35,253 bases of DNA from Variovorax sp. MHTC-1 (GCF_003984645.1 NZ_RWKI01000031.1:1-35253), one strand, 5' to 3'. Shown: positions 7,722-16,679, counted from the stretch's first letter. Notes: generated from the letters alone by a model not told the origin. Made by a program: numbers and translations.

Positions 7722-10700
7722 GTCAGTGCCACTTCAGGGGTTTGCGTCGAATCAACGTCGCTGACGACAGGCTTGCTCAGTTCGCCCAGGAGGTAGGCCT
7801 CGCGGATATGCGCGGCTTTGATGTTCGCCTCTTTGACGTGTCCGTAGCCGCGCATCGTCTGCGGTAGCCGTGCAAGTTCGAGAACAGTAGCCACCTGGTC
7901 CGGCCGCGCGCTCGTGAGCGCCTGGCGCATCTGTGCGACGTAGTGCGCGATCAGTGCGCGCTCGGTTCGGCGCTCTTCGGTGTAGCCGAAAATGTCAAAC
8001 GGAGTGCCACGCAGACGCTTGCCCTTCGCCAGCCAACGGAACGCGGTAGCGACCCAGGGTCCGTACGATTTCTTCAGCAGGTGGCCCTTCGCATCCCGCT
8101 TGGCCAACAGGGGCGGCGCCAGGTGGAAGTGCAGCTTGTAGTCGCCTTCGAACTCGCGTCCGATGCGGTCAAAGAATCCGCTTTCCGTGTAGAGACGAGC
8201 GACTTCGTACTCGTCTTTGTAAGCCATCAACTTGTAGAGGCTCACAGCGATCTCGCGGGCCACGCGCTCCGACCCAAAACGAGTCTTCTCGAGAGCCGCA
8301 AGCTCGCGCACGGTGTCCTCGAAGCGCTGCGCGTAGCTGCCACCCTGATATTCGGTGAGCCGTTTCCTACGGTCGGCAAGCAGCGCATCAAGGGCAAGCG
8401 CCCGCTGCGGCATCAGCATGACCTGCGCCTTGTCCAATCCAGCGGCGGCGCGCACCTTGTCCACGTCAAGCGCCGCTTGCCGTCCCCAGGAGAACGCTGC
8501 CTTGTTCATTTCCACCGCCGCGCCGTTGAGTTCGATGGCGCGCAACAGCGCTGCCTCCGATAGCGGCACCCTTCCGGATTGCCACGCGAATCCGAGCATG
8601 AAGACATTCGTGGCCACCGCATCACCCATCAATTTGGTGGCGAGCCGGGACGCGTCTACCGTTGCCGCGTTCTTCACGCCGGATTTCAGCTGCTCAAGCA
8701 ACTCCTGGGGACGCGCCTGCCAATCGAGATTCTTCAGGAAGCTGCCCGTCGGCGCCACGTCCGTGTTCACCACCGCCGCCGTCCGCTCAGCGCTCGAGGC
8801 ATTCATCGCCTCCTTGCCGGCGCCAACCATGAGGTCGCAAGCCAGCAGCAAGTCCGCCTGCTTCTGGCCGACACGCGCCCCGTAGAGCGCATCCGGGCGG
8901 GCCGCAAGGCGCACATGCGACATTACCGCGCCCCCTTTCTGCGCCAGGCCCGCCATGTCCATGACGATCACGCCCTTGCCTTCGATGTGCGCCGCCATGC
9001 CCAAAAGCGCACCGATCGTGACCACGCCGGTGCCGCCGACACCGGTGATCAAGACGTTATACGGCTGATCCAGTGCGGGAATGTGCGGTTGCGGCAGGTC
9101 CGAGGGCGGTGTCGCCTTGCTCTTGGATGCTTTGCGCAGACCACCGCCCTTGACCGTGACGAAGCTCGGACAGAAGCCCTTGACGCAGGAATAGTCCTTG
9201 TTGCAGGAACTCTGGTCGATCGTCCGCTTGCGGCCGAGCGGCGTTTCGAGCGGCGTGATGGATACGCAATTCGATTGCACGCCGCAGTCGCCGCAACCTT
9301 CGCAGACTTCCTCATTGATCACAACGCGCCTCGGAGGATCCACCGCTTCCTTCTTCTTGCGGCGGCGGCGCTTCTCAGCCGCGCAGGTCTGCGCATAGAC
9401 GATCACGGAAACACCGGGCGTGTCGCGCAAGCGCCGCTGCACCGCATCCAGTTCGTCGCGATGGCTGACCACTGTGCCTTCCGGCAGTCCGCCCAGCGCC
9501 TTCCACGCATCAGGATCATCGGACACCAGGTGCACATGTTTGACGCCCTCGGCTGTGACCTGCTGGACGATCTGGATTGCGCTCAATGATCCCTCGACCG
9601 GTTGACCGCCCGTCATGGCGACTGCGTCGTTCGCAAGGATTTTGTAGGTGATGTTCACGTTGGCGACGACGGCCGCGCGCAAAGCCAGCGAACCCGAATG
9701 GCTGTATGTACCGTCCCCGAGGTTCTGGAAGATGTGGCCTTCCGAGGTGAATGGCGCGTGCCCGATCCAGGCTGCCCCTTCGCCGCCCATCTGCGTGATG
9801 TTCGTGGTGCTGCGGTCCATCCACGTCGCCATGGCATGGCAACCGATGCCGGCCCCCGCGCGCGAACCCTCGGGCACCTTCGTGGATGTATTGTGCGGAC
9901 AACCCGAGCAGAAGAAGGGCAACCGCTGCGGCAGCGTCGCGTCCAGGGCGGCGGCGCAGCCTGCGTCCGCCAGGACTGCGGTGGCCGACTGTGGCAATGC
10001 ACCCGCACCGAGCACCTGCAGCAGCCGTTGGGCAATGACCTTGGCGATGAGCGCGGGCGAAAGCTCGCCGTTCGGGGGAAGCAGGAATCCCTTCGGCGAG
10101 CGGACCCATTCCCCCTCGCCTTCAGCCTTGCCGACCACGCGCGGGCGTTCGCCCAGGGGCGCGTTGTACAGCTGTTCCTTGACCTGCGGCTCGATGATGC
10201 CGCGCTTCTCTTCCACGACCAGAATCTCGTCCAGGCCTTGCGCAAACTCCGCAACGCAGTTCGGTTCGAGCGGCCAGGTGACGCCAATCTTCAGCAGGCG
10301 CACACCGAGGGACTTCGCGCCCGCTTCGTCGATGCCAAGCAGCGAGAGCGCTTCCCGCGTGTCCAGGTAGCTCTTGCCGGTCGTGACGATGCCCAGCTTT
10401 GCATTGGGGACGCTCCATTCCTGGCGGTTCAACCCGTTCAGCCGAACATACGCCAGCACCGCATGGAGCTTGTCTCGAAGCAACCGCTCTTCCTGCTCCA
10501 TCAGCGGATCCGGCCATCGAATCGACAAGCCGCCCGCGGGGATCGGGTGATCGACCGGCACCTTGATCTCGATCGCCATGGGATCGATGTCGAACGACGA
10601 CGTGGTCTCGATGGTTTCGCTAATCGCCTTGAAACCTATCCAGCAGCCCGAATAGCGCGACATCGCCCAACCGTGCAAGCCGAATTCCAGGAACTCGCGT

Positions 10701-11224
10701 ACACCGGAGGGATTGAGCACCGGCATCGCGGCGGCGATGAATGCCTGTTCGCTCTGATGCGGCAGGGTCGATGACTTGCAGGTGTGATCGTCACCCGCAA
10801 TGGCCAGCACGCCGCCAAACTTGGAGGTGCCCGCGATGTTGCCGTGCTTGAAGACGTCGCCGCTGCGATCCACGCCCGGCCCCTTGCCGTACCACATGGC
10901 AAACACACCGTCGACCGTGGCCTTGGGGTCCATGCCGGCCATCTGCGCGCCCCACACCGAGGTGGCAGCCAGCTCCTCGTTCAAGCCAGGGTTGAACTTG
11001 ATGTTGTGCTGCGCCAGATACTTGCCCGCCTTCCAGAGCTCCTGGTCAACCGAGCCCAGCGGAGAGCCGCGGTAGCCCGACACAAAGCCGCCGGTGTTGA
11101 GCCCGGCGGCCTCGTCTTTTGCCTTCTGCGCCAACAGCAAACGAACGAGCGCCTGCGTCCCCGTCATGAAGACACGGCCCTTTGCGAGTTCGTACTTGTC
11201 GTTGAGGGAGATAGGGGTACTCAT
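7718..11224 (-). CDS. Indolepyruvate ferredoxin oxidoreductase family protein (fused IorA/IorB type)
   Basis: A 1168-residue fusion that oxidatively decarboxylates 2-oxoacids, classically aryl pyruvates, to acyl-CoA with reduction of ferredoxin. The N-terminal part holds the pyrimidine-binding and core domains (GGFVSGYRGSPLG near residue 45). The thiamine-diphosphate site GDGTYSHSG lies near residue 500. An iron-sulfur motif, CEGCGDCG with further cysteines after it, lies near 639. A gamma-subunit-like domain starts near 720 (LITGVGGTGVV). The C-terminal 230 residues match the DUF6537 extension seen in the long proteobacterial form. The ATG at 11224 gives the full-length N-terminus. A Bug gene lies 38 bases upstream and the thiolase overlaps its end. 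The true substrate may differ from indolepyruvate. Confidence 0.93.
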   Translation of the reverse strand: MSTPISLNDKYELAKGRVFMTGTQALVRLLLAQKAKDEAAGLNTGGFVSGYRGSPLGSVDQELWKAGKYLAQHNIKFNPGLNEELAATSVWGAQMAGMDPKATVDGVFAMWYGKGPGVDRSGDVFKHGNIAGTSKFGGVLAIAGDDHTCKSSTLPHQSEQAFIAAAMPVLNPSGVREFLEFGLHGWAMSRYSGCWIGFKAISETIETTSSFDIDPMAIEIKVPVDHPIPAGGLSIRWPDPLMEQEERLLRDKLHAVLAYVRLNGLNRQEWSVPNAKLGIVTTGKSYLDTREALSLLGIDEAGAKSLGVRLLKIGVTWPLEPNCVAEFAQGLDEILVVEEKRGIIEPQVKEQLYNAPLGERPRVVGKAEGEGEWVRSPKGFLLPPNGELSPALIAKVIAQRLLQVLGAGALPQSATAVLADAGCAAALDATLPQRLPFFCSGCPHNTSTKVPEGSRAGAGIGCHAMATWMDRSTTNITQMGGEGAAWIGHAPFTSEGHIFQNLGDGTYSHSGSLALRAAVVANVNITYKILANDAVAMTGGQPVEGSLSAIQIVQQVTAEGVKHVHLVSDDPDAWKALGGLPEGTVVSHRDELDAVQRRLRDTPGVSVIVYAQTCAAEKRRRRKKKEAVDPPRRVVINEEVCEGCGDCGVQSNCVSITPLETPLGRKRTIDQSSCNKDYSCVKGFCPSFVTVKGGGLRKASKSKATPPSDLPQPHIPALDQPYNVLITGVGGTGVVTIGALLGMAAHIEGKGVIVMDMAGLAQKGGAVMSHVRLAARPDALYGARVGQKQADLLLACDLMVGAGKEAMNASSAERTAAVVNTDVAPTGSFLKNLDWQARPQELLEQLKSGVKNAATVDASRLATKLMGDAVATNVFMLGFAWQSGRVPLSEAALLRAIELNGAAVEMNKAAFSWGRQAALDVDKVRAAAGLDKAQVMLMPQRALALDALLADRRKRLTEYQGGSYAQRFEDTVRELAALEKTRFGSERVAREIAVSLYKLMAYKDEYEVARLYTESGFFDRIGREFEGDYKLHFHLAPPLLAKRDAKGHLLKKSYGPWVATAFRWLAKGKRLRGTPFDIFGYTEERRTERALIAHYVAQMRQALTSARPDQVATVLELARLPQTMRGYGHVKEANIKAAHIREAYLLGELSKPVVSDVDSTQTPEVALT

Positions 11225-11262
11225 GAATTTTCTCCGCGAACTGGGTCTGGGTGGGCGTGCAT

Positions 11263-12252
11263 TCAGTCGGCAACCGCACCGGAGCGCTTCACCAGCTTTT
11301 TGTGCTTCTCCAACTCGGTCACGAAGAAGGGTCGTGTCTGCTCGGGCGTGGTCGTCGTGAGCGTGAAACCCTGCGCCAGGAAGCTGTCTTGAACCTCCTT
11401 GTGGGCCATGGTGTCCTTGATCCTTCGGTACGCATCGGCGACCACAGGTGCCGTCATGCCGGCCGGCCCGATCAGGGCAATCCAGCTCTCGAACTCGAAA
11501 CCAGGAAGTCCCGTTTCGGCCAGCGTCGGCACGTCGGGGAAGGCCGAATTGCGCTTGGCTGAGGTGACGGCGATGGCGCGCAGCTTGCCGGACTTGATGT
11601 GAGGCGCCGCCACCACCAAGGGCAGCATGCCGAAGTGCACTTGCCCGCCAATGATGTCGGTGGTCATCGCGCCCGTACCCTTGTACGGCACGTGCTGAAT
11701 GTCAACATCTGCTTCGCTTGTGAAGTACTCCGCAGCCAGGTGCAGTACGGTCCCGTTGCCTGCCGATCCATACGCGAAAAGCTTGGGGTTGGCCTTGAGC
11801 TCCGCAATGAACTCGCGCGTCGTCTTCGCCTTTACCGTGTCCGGATTCACCACCAACACCACAGCGGAGGTCGCGATCACTGAGATCGGCGTGATGTCCT
11901 TGATCGCGTCGAAAGGAACGCGCTTGTAGATGAAGGGGTTGATGACGTGGTTGGAAGACACCATGCCCAAGACGGAACCGTCCTTGACTGCGCGCACGAT
12001 CTGTTGCGTGCCGATCATCCCTCCCGATCCTGGCAGGTTCTCAATCACGATGGGACGGCCGAAAGCTGCGCCCATGCTGTTGGTCATGGCTCGCGCCACG
12101 GCGTCGACCCCCGAGCCCGCCTGGTTGGGCACGATGAGGCGCAATGGCCTGCCATCGGCAGTCTGCGCGTGCACAGGCGAAAGTGCATTGGCAAGGCCGA
12201 GGAGGGAAAGGGCGATAACGGCTCGCCGGCCGAAAAACGCAAGAGCGCGCAT
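11263..12252 (-). CDS. Bug/TctC-family periplasmic solute-binding protein
   Basis: A 329-residue periplasmic receptor. It has a Sec signal peptide with a cleavage site near residue 29 (PVHA-Q), then LIVPNQAGSGVDAVAR, VIENLPGSGGMIGTQ, YGSAGNGTVLHLAAEYF and HVPYKGTGAM. GGAGA precedes the ATG. It is the receptor for the operon with the indolepyruvate-type oxidoreductase, so its ligand may be an aromatic or 2-oxo acid, but this is only inferred from the neighbour. No TctA or TctB membrane subunits occur nearby. A LysR gene lies 126 bp upstream on the same strand, and that gap contains a tandem repeat that may be its operator. Confidence 0.93.
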   Translation of the reverse strand: MRALAFFGRRAVIALSLLGLANALSPVHAQTADGRPLRLIVPNQAGSGVDAVARAMTNSMGAAFGRPIVIENLPGSGGMIGTQQIVRAVKDGSVLGMVSSNHVINPFIYKRVPFDAIKDITPISVIATSAVVLVVNPDTVKAKTTREFIAELKANPKLFAYGSAGNGTVLHLAAEYFTSEADVDIQHVPYKGTGAMTTDIIGGQVHFGMLPLVVAAPHIKSGKLRAIAVTSAKRNSAFPDVPTLAETGLPGFEFESWIALIGPAGMTAPVVADAYRRIKDTMAHKEVQDSFLAQGFTLTTTTPEQTRPFFVTELEKHKKLVKRSGAVAD

Positions 12253-12343
12253 TGATGTCTCCGGTGTCGCTTGAATGCCGGTGACTTTAGGCGCGGCGCC
12301 CTCCCAGGCTGAAGTGCTCTTGCGTCAGATGGGATATGTCCGA

Positions 12344-12377
12344 ACGCGATATCCGTAGTGACGCGATATCCGTAGTG
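12344..12377. repeat. Perfect 17-bp tandem duplication containing GATATC
   Basis: The unit ACGCGATATCCGTAGTG occurs twice with no spacer, at 12344-12360 and 12361-12377. Each copy holds the palindrome GATATC, and a further GATAT lies 15 bp to the left at 12333. The array starts right after the LysR stop codon, about 90 bp upstream of the Bug gene, where an activator site would be expected. It could be a regulator-binding array or a recent slippage duplication. Confidence 0.7.
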
Positions 12378-12378
12378 T

Positions 12379-13266
12379 TCAGCTGCGCAAGGATTCGATC
12401 ATGGCGTCCACGGCCCGAAGCCGGCTCGACTTCTTCAGCGCGAAGACCCGCAATTCCCTGTCTTTCCAGGGCTCGTCGAGCGGCCGGCGGACGAATCGCT
12501 TGGTGCCCGCAAGGGCGCTCAGTGCGCTTCCCGTCATGATCGCGATGCCCAACCCGACCTCGACCATTCGACAGGCGGCCTCGTAGCTGCTGACAGCGAC
12601 CACGGGCGAATAGGGAACCCTGAGCTTCTCGGCCTGCTCCTGCATGAAGCTGTCTCCGGCACCGCCGGTCTGGATGCGCACGATTGGGTACTTCACCACT
12701 TCCGAGAAGCGAAGGGCCCTTTGCTTCGCCAGCGGATGGTTCAGGGGCAAAACGACGATGAGCGGGTCGTCGGCGAAGTGCCACGACTCGATGGCAGGGA
12801 GCGGCGCGCCGGGCGCCATGCAAACGGCGACGTCGGCTCGGTCATCCAGGCATGCGCGGATGCACTCCCCGGAATTGCGCTCCTGCAGCGCGATTTCAAC
12901 ATTCGGATGTTTCGACCGAAATGCATGCAAACGTTCCGGCAGGTATCCCACCACGGAGGAAAGGTTGGCAAACAGGCGGACAACACCCGCGACCTCGCCG
13001 CTTAGAGATTGCACCTCGCGCGCAAACGATTGAATGTCCGCGTTGAGCTTGTCACCGAGTGCGTATGCTCGATGTCCAGCCTCCGTCAGGGTGACGCCAA
13101 GGGGAGAGCGGCTTAGAAGCTGTACGCCGAGCGCGTGCTCCAGATCAGCAATCCGCCGGCTGAGCGCCGATTGAGCGACATGTTCGGCCTCAGCCGCGCG
13201 CTTGATGGAACCTTCCCGCGCGGCGGCGAGGAACAGCTGAAGACTGAGGGGATCAATGCGGGGCAT
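12379..13266 (-). CDS. LysR-family transcriptional regulator
   Basis: A 295-residue LysR regulator. The winged helix-turn-helix spans about residues 8-60 (FLAAAREGSIKRAAEAEHVA, then SALSRRIADLEHALGVQLL) and the effector-binding domain about 90-290. Typical features include LSRSPLGVTLTEAG after the recognition helix and VEVGLGIAIMTGSALS late in the effector domain. It is co-directional with the Bug-oxidoreductase-thiolase-GST genes rather than divergent, which is less usual, and lies between them and a Crp/Fnr regulator. It probably controls the Bug promoter downstream, where the GATATC tandem repeat sits. The inducer is unknown. Confidence 0.92.
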   Translation of the reverse strand: MPRIDPLSLQLFLAAAREGSIKRAAEAEHVAQSALSRRIADLEHALGVQLLSRSPLGVTLTEAGHRAYALGDKLNADIQSFAREVQSLSGEVAGVVRLFANLSSVVGYLPERLHAFRSKHPNVEIALQERNSGECIRACLDDRADVAVCMAPGAPLPAIESWHFADDPLIVVLPLNHPLAKQRALRFSEVVKYPIVRIQTGGAGDSFMQEQAEKLRVPYSPVVAVSSYEAACRMVEVGLGIAIMTGSALSALAGTKRFVRRPLDEPWKDRELRVFALKKSSRLRAVDAMIESLRS

Positions 13267-13317
13267 ACATATAGGTCGGCAGAGCGCATTGTCGCCCAGA
13301 GTGGCACGCGGCCGGCG

Positions 13318-14031
13318 TCAGCGGGCAGGTTCGTACATCCGCCGCAGTGCCCGGCCATTGCGCACGATCACGCAGCAGGGCTCGATCCGAATGGTTTCGT
13401 CGCGCTCCATCAGCTTCAGCTCCTCGTTCACCCTTTGCCGAGAGCAGCCGATCAGGTGAGCCAGTTCCTCCTGCGCGAGACGCAGGGCGATCCGCACTTC
13501 AGCGCCCCCTTTCCCCGCGGGCTTACCGTAGCTGTGCGCGAGCTGCGACAGCTGCTTGGCCAATCGAGCTCGCAATGGCTTGGTAGCGAGGTCCTCCACC
13601 AATCTGTAGAGCTGCCGCACACGCTGCGAGTTAAGGCGCAGGAGTGCGGCATACAACTCGGTGTGGCCTGCCAGGATCGCGTGAACGTCCTCGCGCCGCA
13701 CCGACAGCAGCGTCGTTGGACCGTGCGCCGACGCGTCGTACGGTCGGCCTTTCAGGTCGAACATCTCGACTTCACCGAACCAGACGCCAGGCTCCACATA
13801 TCGCAGCGTCGCTTGCCTTCCATCGGGCGAGCTCGACCCGATGCGCACCGCTCCGTTCGCCACGGCGTTCCAGTCTTCGGCGCGAGCACCGCGGCAATAG
13901 ATCGCATCGCGGTCGGCGAAGTGGCGCACTTCGGCGCGTCGCAGAATGTCGTGACGAAGTGACGCCGAGAGCGACGCGAACCAGGGATCGGCGTCGATGG
14001 CTTCGCGCTCCTGGGTGCTGAGGATCAGCAT
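13318..14031 (-). CDS. Crp/Fnr-family transcriptional regulator
   Basis: A 237-residue regulator with a cyclic-nucleotide-binding-type beta-barrel (about 20-135, including RYVEPGVWFGEVEMFD) and a C-terminal Crp helix-turn-helix (about 185-215, LRLAQEELAHLIGCSRQRVN). No cysteine cluster of the FNR type is visible near the N-terminus, so oxygen sensing through an iron-sulfur cluster is unlikely. Whether it binds cAMP or another ligand cannot be told. It lies 27 bases after the aconitase-like gene and 51 bases before the LysR gene on the same strand, so it is probably co-transcribed with both. The start lacks a strong ribosome-binding site. Confidence 0.9.
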   Translation of the reverse strand: MLILSTQEREAIDADPWFASLSASLRHDILRRAEVRHFADRDAIYCRGARAEDWNAVANGAVRIGSSSPDGRQATLRYVEPGVWFGEVEMFDLKGRPYDASAHGPTTLLSVRREDVHAILAGHTELYAALLRLNSQRVRQLYRLVEDLATKPLRARLAKQLSQLAHSYGKPAGKGGAEVRIALRLAQEELAHLIGCSRQRVNEELKLMERDETIRIEPCCVIVRNGRALRRMYEPAR

Positions 14032-14058
14032 GGCTATGTGCAGGCCGGACGCGACGTG

Positions 14059-16023
14059 TCAGGCCGGCTGCAGCACACCTGCATCCACACGCGCCGGGAG
14101 CTCGCCAAAGGCTGCGAGTTCGCCCGCGATCGCGCTGGCCGCAACAGTGGCGGGGCTCGCGAGCCAAACCTTTCCGGGGCCGCTGCGCCCGGGAAAGTTG
14201 CGGTTGATGGCGCTGACGGTAACTTCGTCAGCACGCTCCGAGGTGCCCGGCCCGCCGTTAGCGCAGGCGCCGCAGGAGGGTTGCAGCATTTCGGCGCCCA
14301 CGCGCTCGAATACCGCAAGGTACCCCTTCTTGATGCAGTAGTCACGGACGTCGACTGTGCCGAACTGCAGGTACAGCTTCACATGGGGGTGCACGCGCAG
14401 GCCGCGTTCGACGGCCCAGCTCAGCACTTGGTAGTAGGCGTCGAAGTCCTCGCGCTTGCCGCCCGTGCACGAGCCTCCGTAAGCGATGTCGACCTTCGGG
14501 CGGTCCACGAGCTCCGTCACCGGCACGCCATTGCCGGGATCGCCGGGACGGGCCACCATCGGCGCGAGCGTCGAGCAGTCGATTCGGATGGTGTCGACGT
14601 ATGTCGCGTCCGGGTCGCTGCGCATCCAGTCTTCCAGCGCAAATTCGATGCCGCGTCGTTCGCGCAGAAAGCGCACGGTTTCCTCATCGGGGGCAACGAG
14701 GCCAGTGAAGCCGCCAAGCTCCGCCGTCATGTTGGTCAACGTGGCGCGCTCGTCCGTGGAGAGCTGGGCGATGGCCGGCCCGGTGAACTCGAACACCTTG
14801 CCGACCCCGGAACCTGCGCGAATCCGCGGATCGGCAAGTAACAACAGGACGACGTCCTTGGCACCGACGCCCACCGGGAGCTGGCCGGAGAGTTCGATGC
14901 GCAGTGACGCGGGAACCGTGATGCGTACAGCTCCGGTGACCAGAGCGTTGGCCATCTCGGTGCTGCCAACGCCGAAGGCGAGGCTGCCAAGCGCGCCGCT
15001 GTGGGTTGTGTGCGAGTCGGTGCCGACGACGATCTGCCCGGGCAACGCGTAGCGCTCGGACATCATCGGGTGCGATATGCCTTCGCTGCCGATGCCGTCC
15101 GCCAGCAGGCCGTGGGCTTTAAGGCCATAGTCCTCGGCGAACTTTCGGTGCTCGCGAACCACGTTCTGAATTGCGGGAATCAAACCCGCACGGACGTGGG
15201 CAACACTGCGATGGATATAGGAAGTGTGGTCTTCGAACAGGCGAACGCTCTGCGGGTCATGCAGCTGAAGCGGCCGCCCGAACGCTGTGTGCAGCGAATG
15301 GGCGCACATGGGCGTGTAGTACTCGATTAGGAAGCGCCAATCCGCGCGCACGAAAGCGCCTTGGCCTTGTCGGAGGCCCGGTTGACTGTCGCCGGTGATT
15401 AGCAAGTGCCTTGCAAAGATCTTCTCAGCGAGCGTTCTGGGTCCACCAATAGCTTCAGGCGGCGGCGTGCTGATCTGCGTCATCCGCTCACGTCCGTACT
15501 GCAGGAGACCGCCGTGCCGCAGGATGGCTGCCGCCTGGGCGTCGCGAGAAGAAACGAGCTCCTCAATGTCGATTGGCTCGCCGTTCTGAATGCGCTCGAT
15601 CAGGCTGAAATCGGTGGACGTGAACAGGCCCAGGTTGTCCGCGTTCTGGCGGTAGATTCTCTCGAAGCTTTCGGCAATCACCAGCCGGATTCCGGCACTG
15701 CGCTCGGCCATCGGGCTGTGTTCCCGGGAGGATCCCTTGCCGTACCGCTTTCCGGCGACAGTGACAGAGAAACCAGCGTTCTTCACGGCATCCATACCGA
15801 TCGGCTGGCGGCCTCCGGAAATAAATCCCAAGTAGGGGTACCGGCCCAGGCGCTCGTCCCAGATCGTCGCTACCGTTGCTGGCGTGATCTCGTCTGTGGA
15901 AACGTTGTCGCGAAGTGCGCCCGCGTCCACCAGAGGCAGGTCCTCGCCTTGGAGCTGACGCTCGACTGCGTCCGGGTCATCGCTCAGGAAGAGCACACGC
16001 GGGTTAAGGTGGATGGTTGTCAT
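14059..16023 (-). CDS. Aconitase-family hydratase, swivel domain first (LeuD-LeuC order)
   Basis: A 654-residue iron-sulfur hydratase. The small swivel domain comes first (about 35-190, with DNVSTDEITPA and YGKGSSREHSPMAER), followed by the catalytic domain (about 220-640, with VGTDSHTTHSGALGSLAFG). The cluster ligands are Cys519 (GGSCTGG), Cys584 and Cys587 (PSCGACANGG). This domain order is the reverse of AcnA and IPM isomerase fusions and recalls AcnB without its N-terminal HEAT-like domain. The family isomerises or hydrates hydroxy-di/tricarboxylic acids. The substrate here is unknown; citrate, isopropylmalate or a methylated or aromatic-derived tricarboxylate are all possible. It is divergent from an RraA/aldolase-like gene across 122 bp, which suggests a joint pathway. 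A paralogue lies at 20079-22073. Confidence 0.9.
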   Translation of the reverse strand: MTTIHLNPRVLFLSDDPDAVERQLQGEDLPLVDAGALRDNVSTDEITPATVATIWDERLGRYPYLGFISGGRQPIGMDAVKNAGFSVTVAGKRYGKGSSREHSPMAERSAGIRLVIAESFERIYRQNADNLGLFTSTDFSLIERIQNGEPIDIEELVSSRDAQAAAILRHGGLLQYGRERMTQISTPPPEAIGGPRTLAEKIFARHLLITGDSQPGLRQGQGAFVRADWRFLIEYYTPMCAHSLHTAFGRPLQLHDPQSVRLFEDHTSYIHRSVAHVRAGLIPAIQNVVREHRKFAEDYGLKAHGLLADGIGSEGISHPMMSERYALPGQIVVGTDSHTTHSGALGSLAFGVGSTEMANALVTGAVRITVPASLRIELSGQLPVGVGAKDVVLLLLADPRIRAGSGVGKVFEFTGPAIAQLSTDERATLTNMTAELGGFTGLVAPDEETVRFLRERRGIEFALEDWMRSDPDATYVDTIRIDCSTLAPMVARPGDPGNGVPVTELVDRPKVDIAYGGSCTGGKREDFDAYYQVLSWAVERGLRVHPHVKLYLQFGTVDVRDYCIKKGYLAVFERVGAEMLQPSCGACANGGPGTSERADEVTVSAINRNFPGRSGPGKVWLASPATVAASAIAGELAAFGELPARVDAGVLQPA

Positions 16024-16103
16024 GAATTGGGCCTTGATGTCAGCACTTTATGGGGGCCTGGGCGCCGGCACGTAGTGCTGATGCGCATCGGGGGCTATCG
16101 CGG

Positions 16104-16117
16104 TTTGGCATACCAAA
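16104..16117. promoter_or_regulatory. GntR-type operator-like dyad TTTGGCATACCAAA
   Basis: Arms TTTGG and CCAAA flank a 4-base centre between the divergent aconitase-like and RraA-like genes, 28 bases before the latter's start. The pattern TTGG-N-ATACCAA is close to operators bound by many GntR/FCD repressors of organic-acid genes. No GntR regulator lies in the window, so a distant regulator would be needed. The functional claim is inference. Confidence 0.45.
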
Positions 16118-16145
16118 AAAGTCCGGGGCCATCTACCATTTGCGG

Positions 16146-16679
16146 ATGGAATACAAGACAACGGATCTATGCGACGCCTGCGACGAAGCGCAAGCCTGTG
16201 AGCTGCCCTTCATAGGATTCGGCAGGAAACGCGCATTCGCCGGCAACATCCGCACGGCGCGCTACTCGCAGGGCATCAATGTCCTGCGCGACCTGATCAA
16301 CCAGCGGGGAGATGATCAGGTGCTCGTCATCGATGGCGCGGAAGCGGGATGGCGCGCGTTGTTCGGAGATATCATGGCCGGCTTGGCGGCACGCAACGGC
16401 TGGGCCGGCGTGGTCGTCAACGGGGCGATCCGGGATCGGGTCGAGATTGATGATATGGAAATCGGCGTCAAGGCGCTCGGAACGGTTCCGCGCCGCGCGA
16501 CTATCGGCGGCAGGGGAGAAATGGATGTCCCGATCCACTTCGGCGGGATCACCTTCACTCCCGGTGCGCGTCTTGTCGCGGACGAGGACGGAATCATTGT
16601 TTTGCCTCCCGGCCTGACGGAATCGAGTATCCAGGTGGCGGATGCCATCGCGGCTACCGCCAAGTACGTCGCAGGTTAA
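16146..16679 (+). CDS. RraA-like protein, probable HMG/CHA-type aldolase or oxaloacetate decarboxylase
   Basis: A 177-residue RraA-fold protein. The N-terminus TTDLCDACDE, the central GWAGVVVNGAIRDRVEI with the Arg-Asp pair used for substrate and metal binding in the aldolases, and the C-terminal VADEDGIIVLP are all typical. The family includes RNase E inhibitor RraA and the metal-dependent 4-hydroxy-4-methyl-2-oxoglutarate / 4-carboxy-4-hydroxy-2-oxoadipate aldolases, which also decarboxylate oxaloacetate. The neighbouring aconitase-like hydratase favours a catabolic aldolase over RNase regulation. Aldol cleavage of a hydrated tertiary alcohol to pyruvate or oxaloacetate would fit that pair. 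The ATG at 16146 is chosen because the homologous region starts there; an in-frame ATG at 16050 would add unrelated residues. Confidence 0.85.
   Translation: MEYKTTDLCDACDEAQACELPFIGFGRKRAFAGNIRTARYSQGINVLRDLINQRGDDQVLVIDGAEAGWRALFGDIMAGLAARNGWAGVVVNGAIRDRVEIDDMEIGVKALGTVPRRATIGGRGEMDVPIHFGGITFTPGARLVADEDGIIVLPPGLTESSIQVADAIAATAKYVAG

Noticed and set aside
9602..10774. 390-codon plus-strand open frame
   Set aside because: It is antisense to the indolepyruvate-type oxidoreductase and has no recognisable domain.
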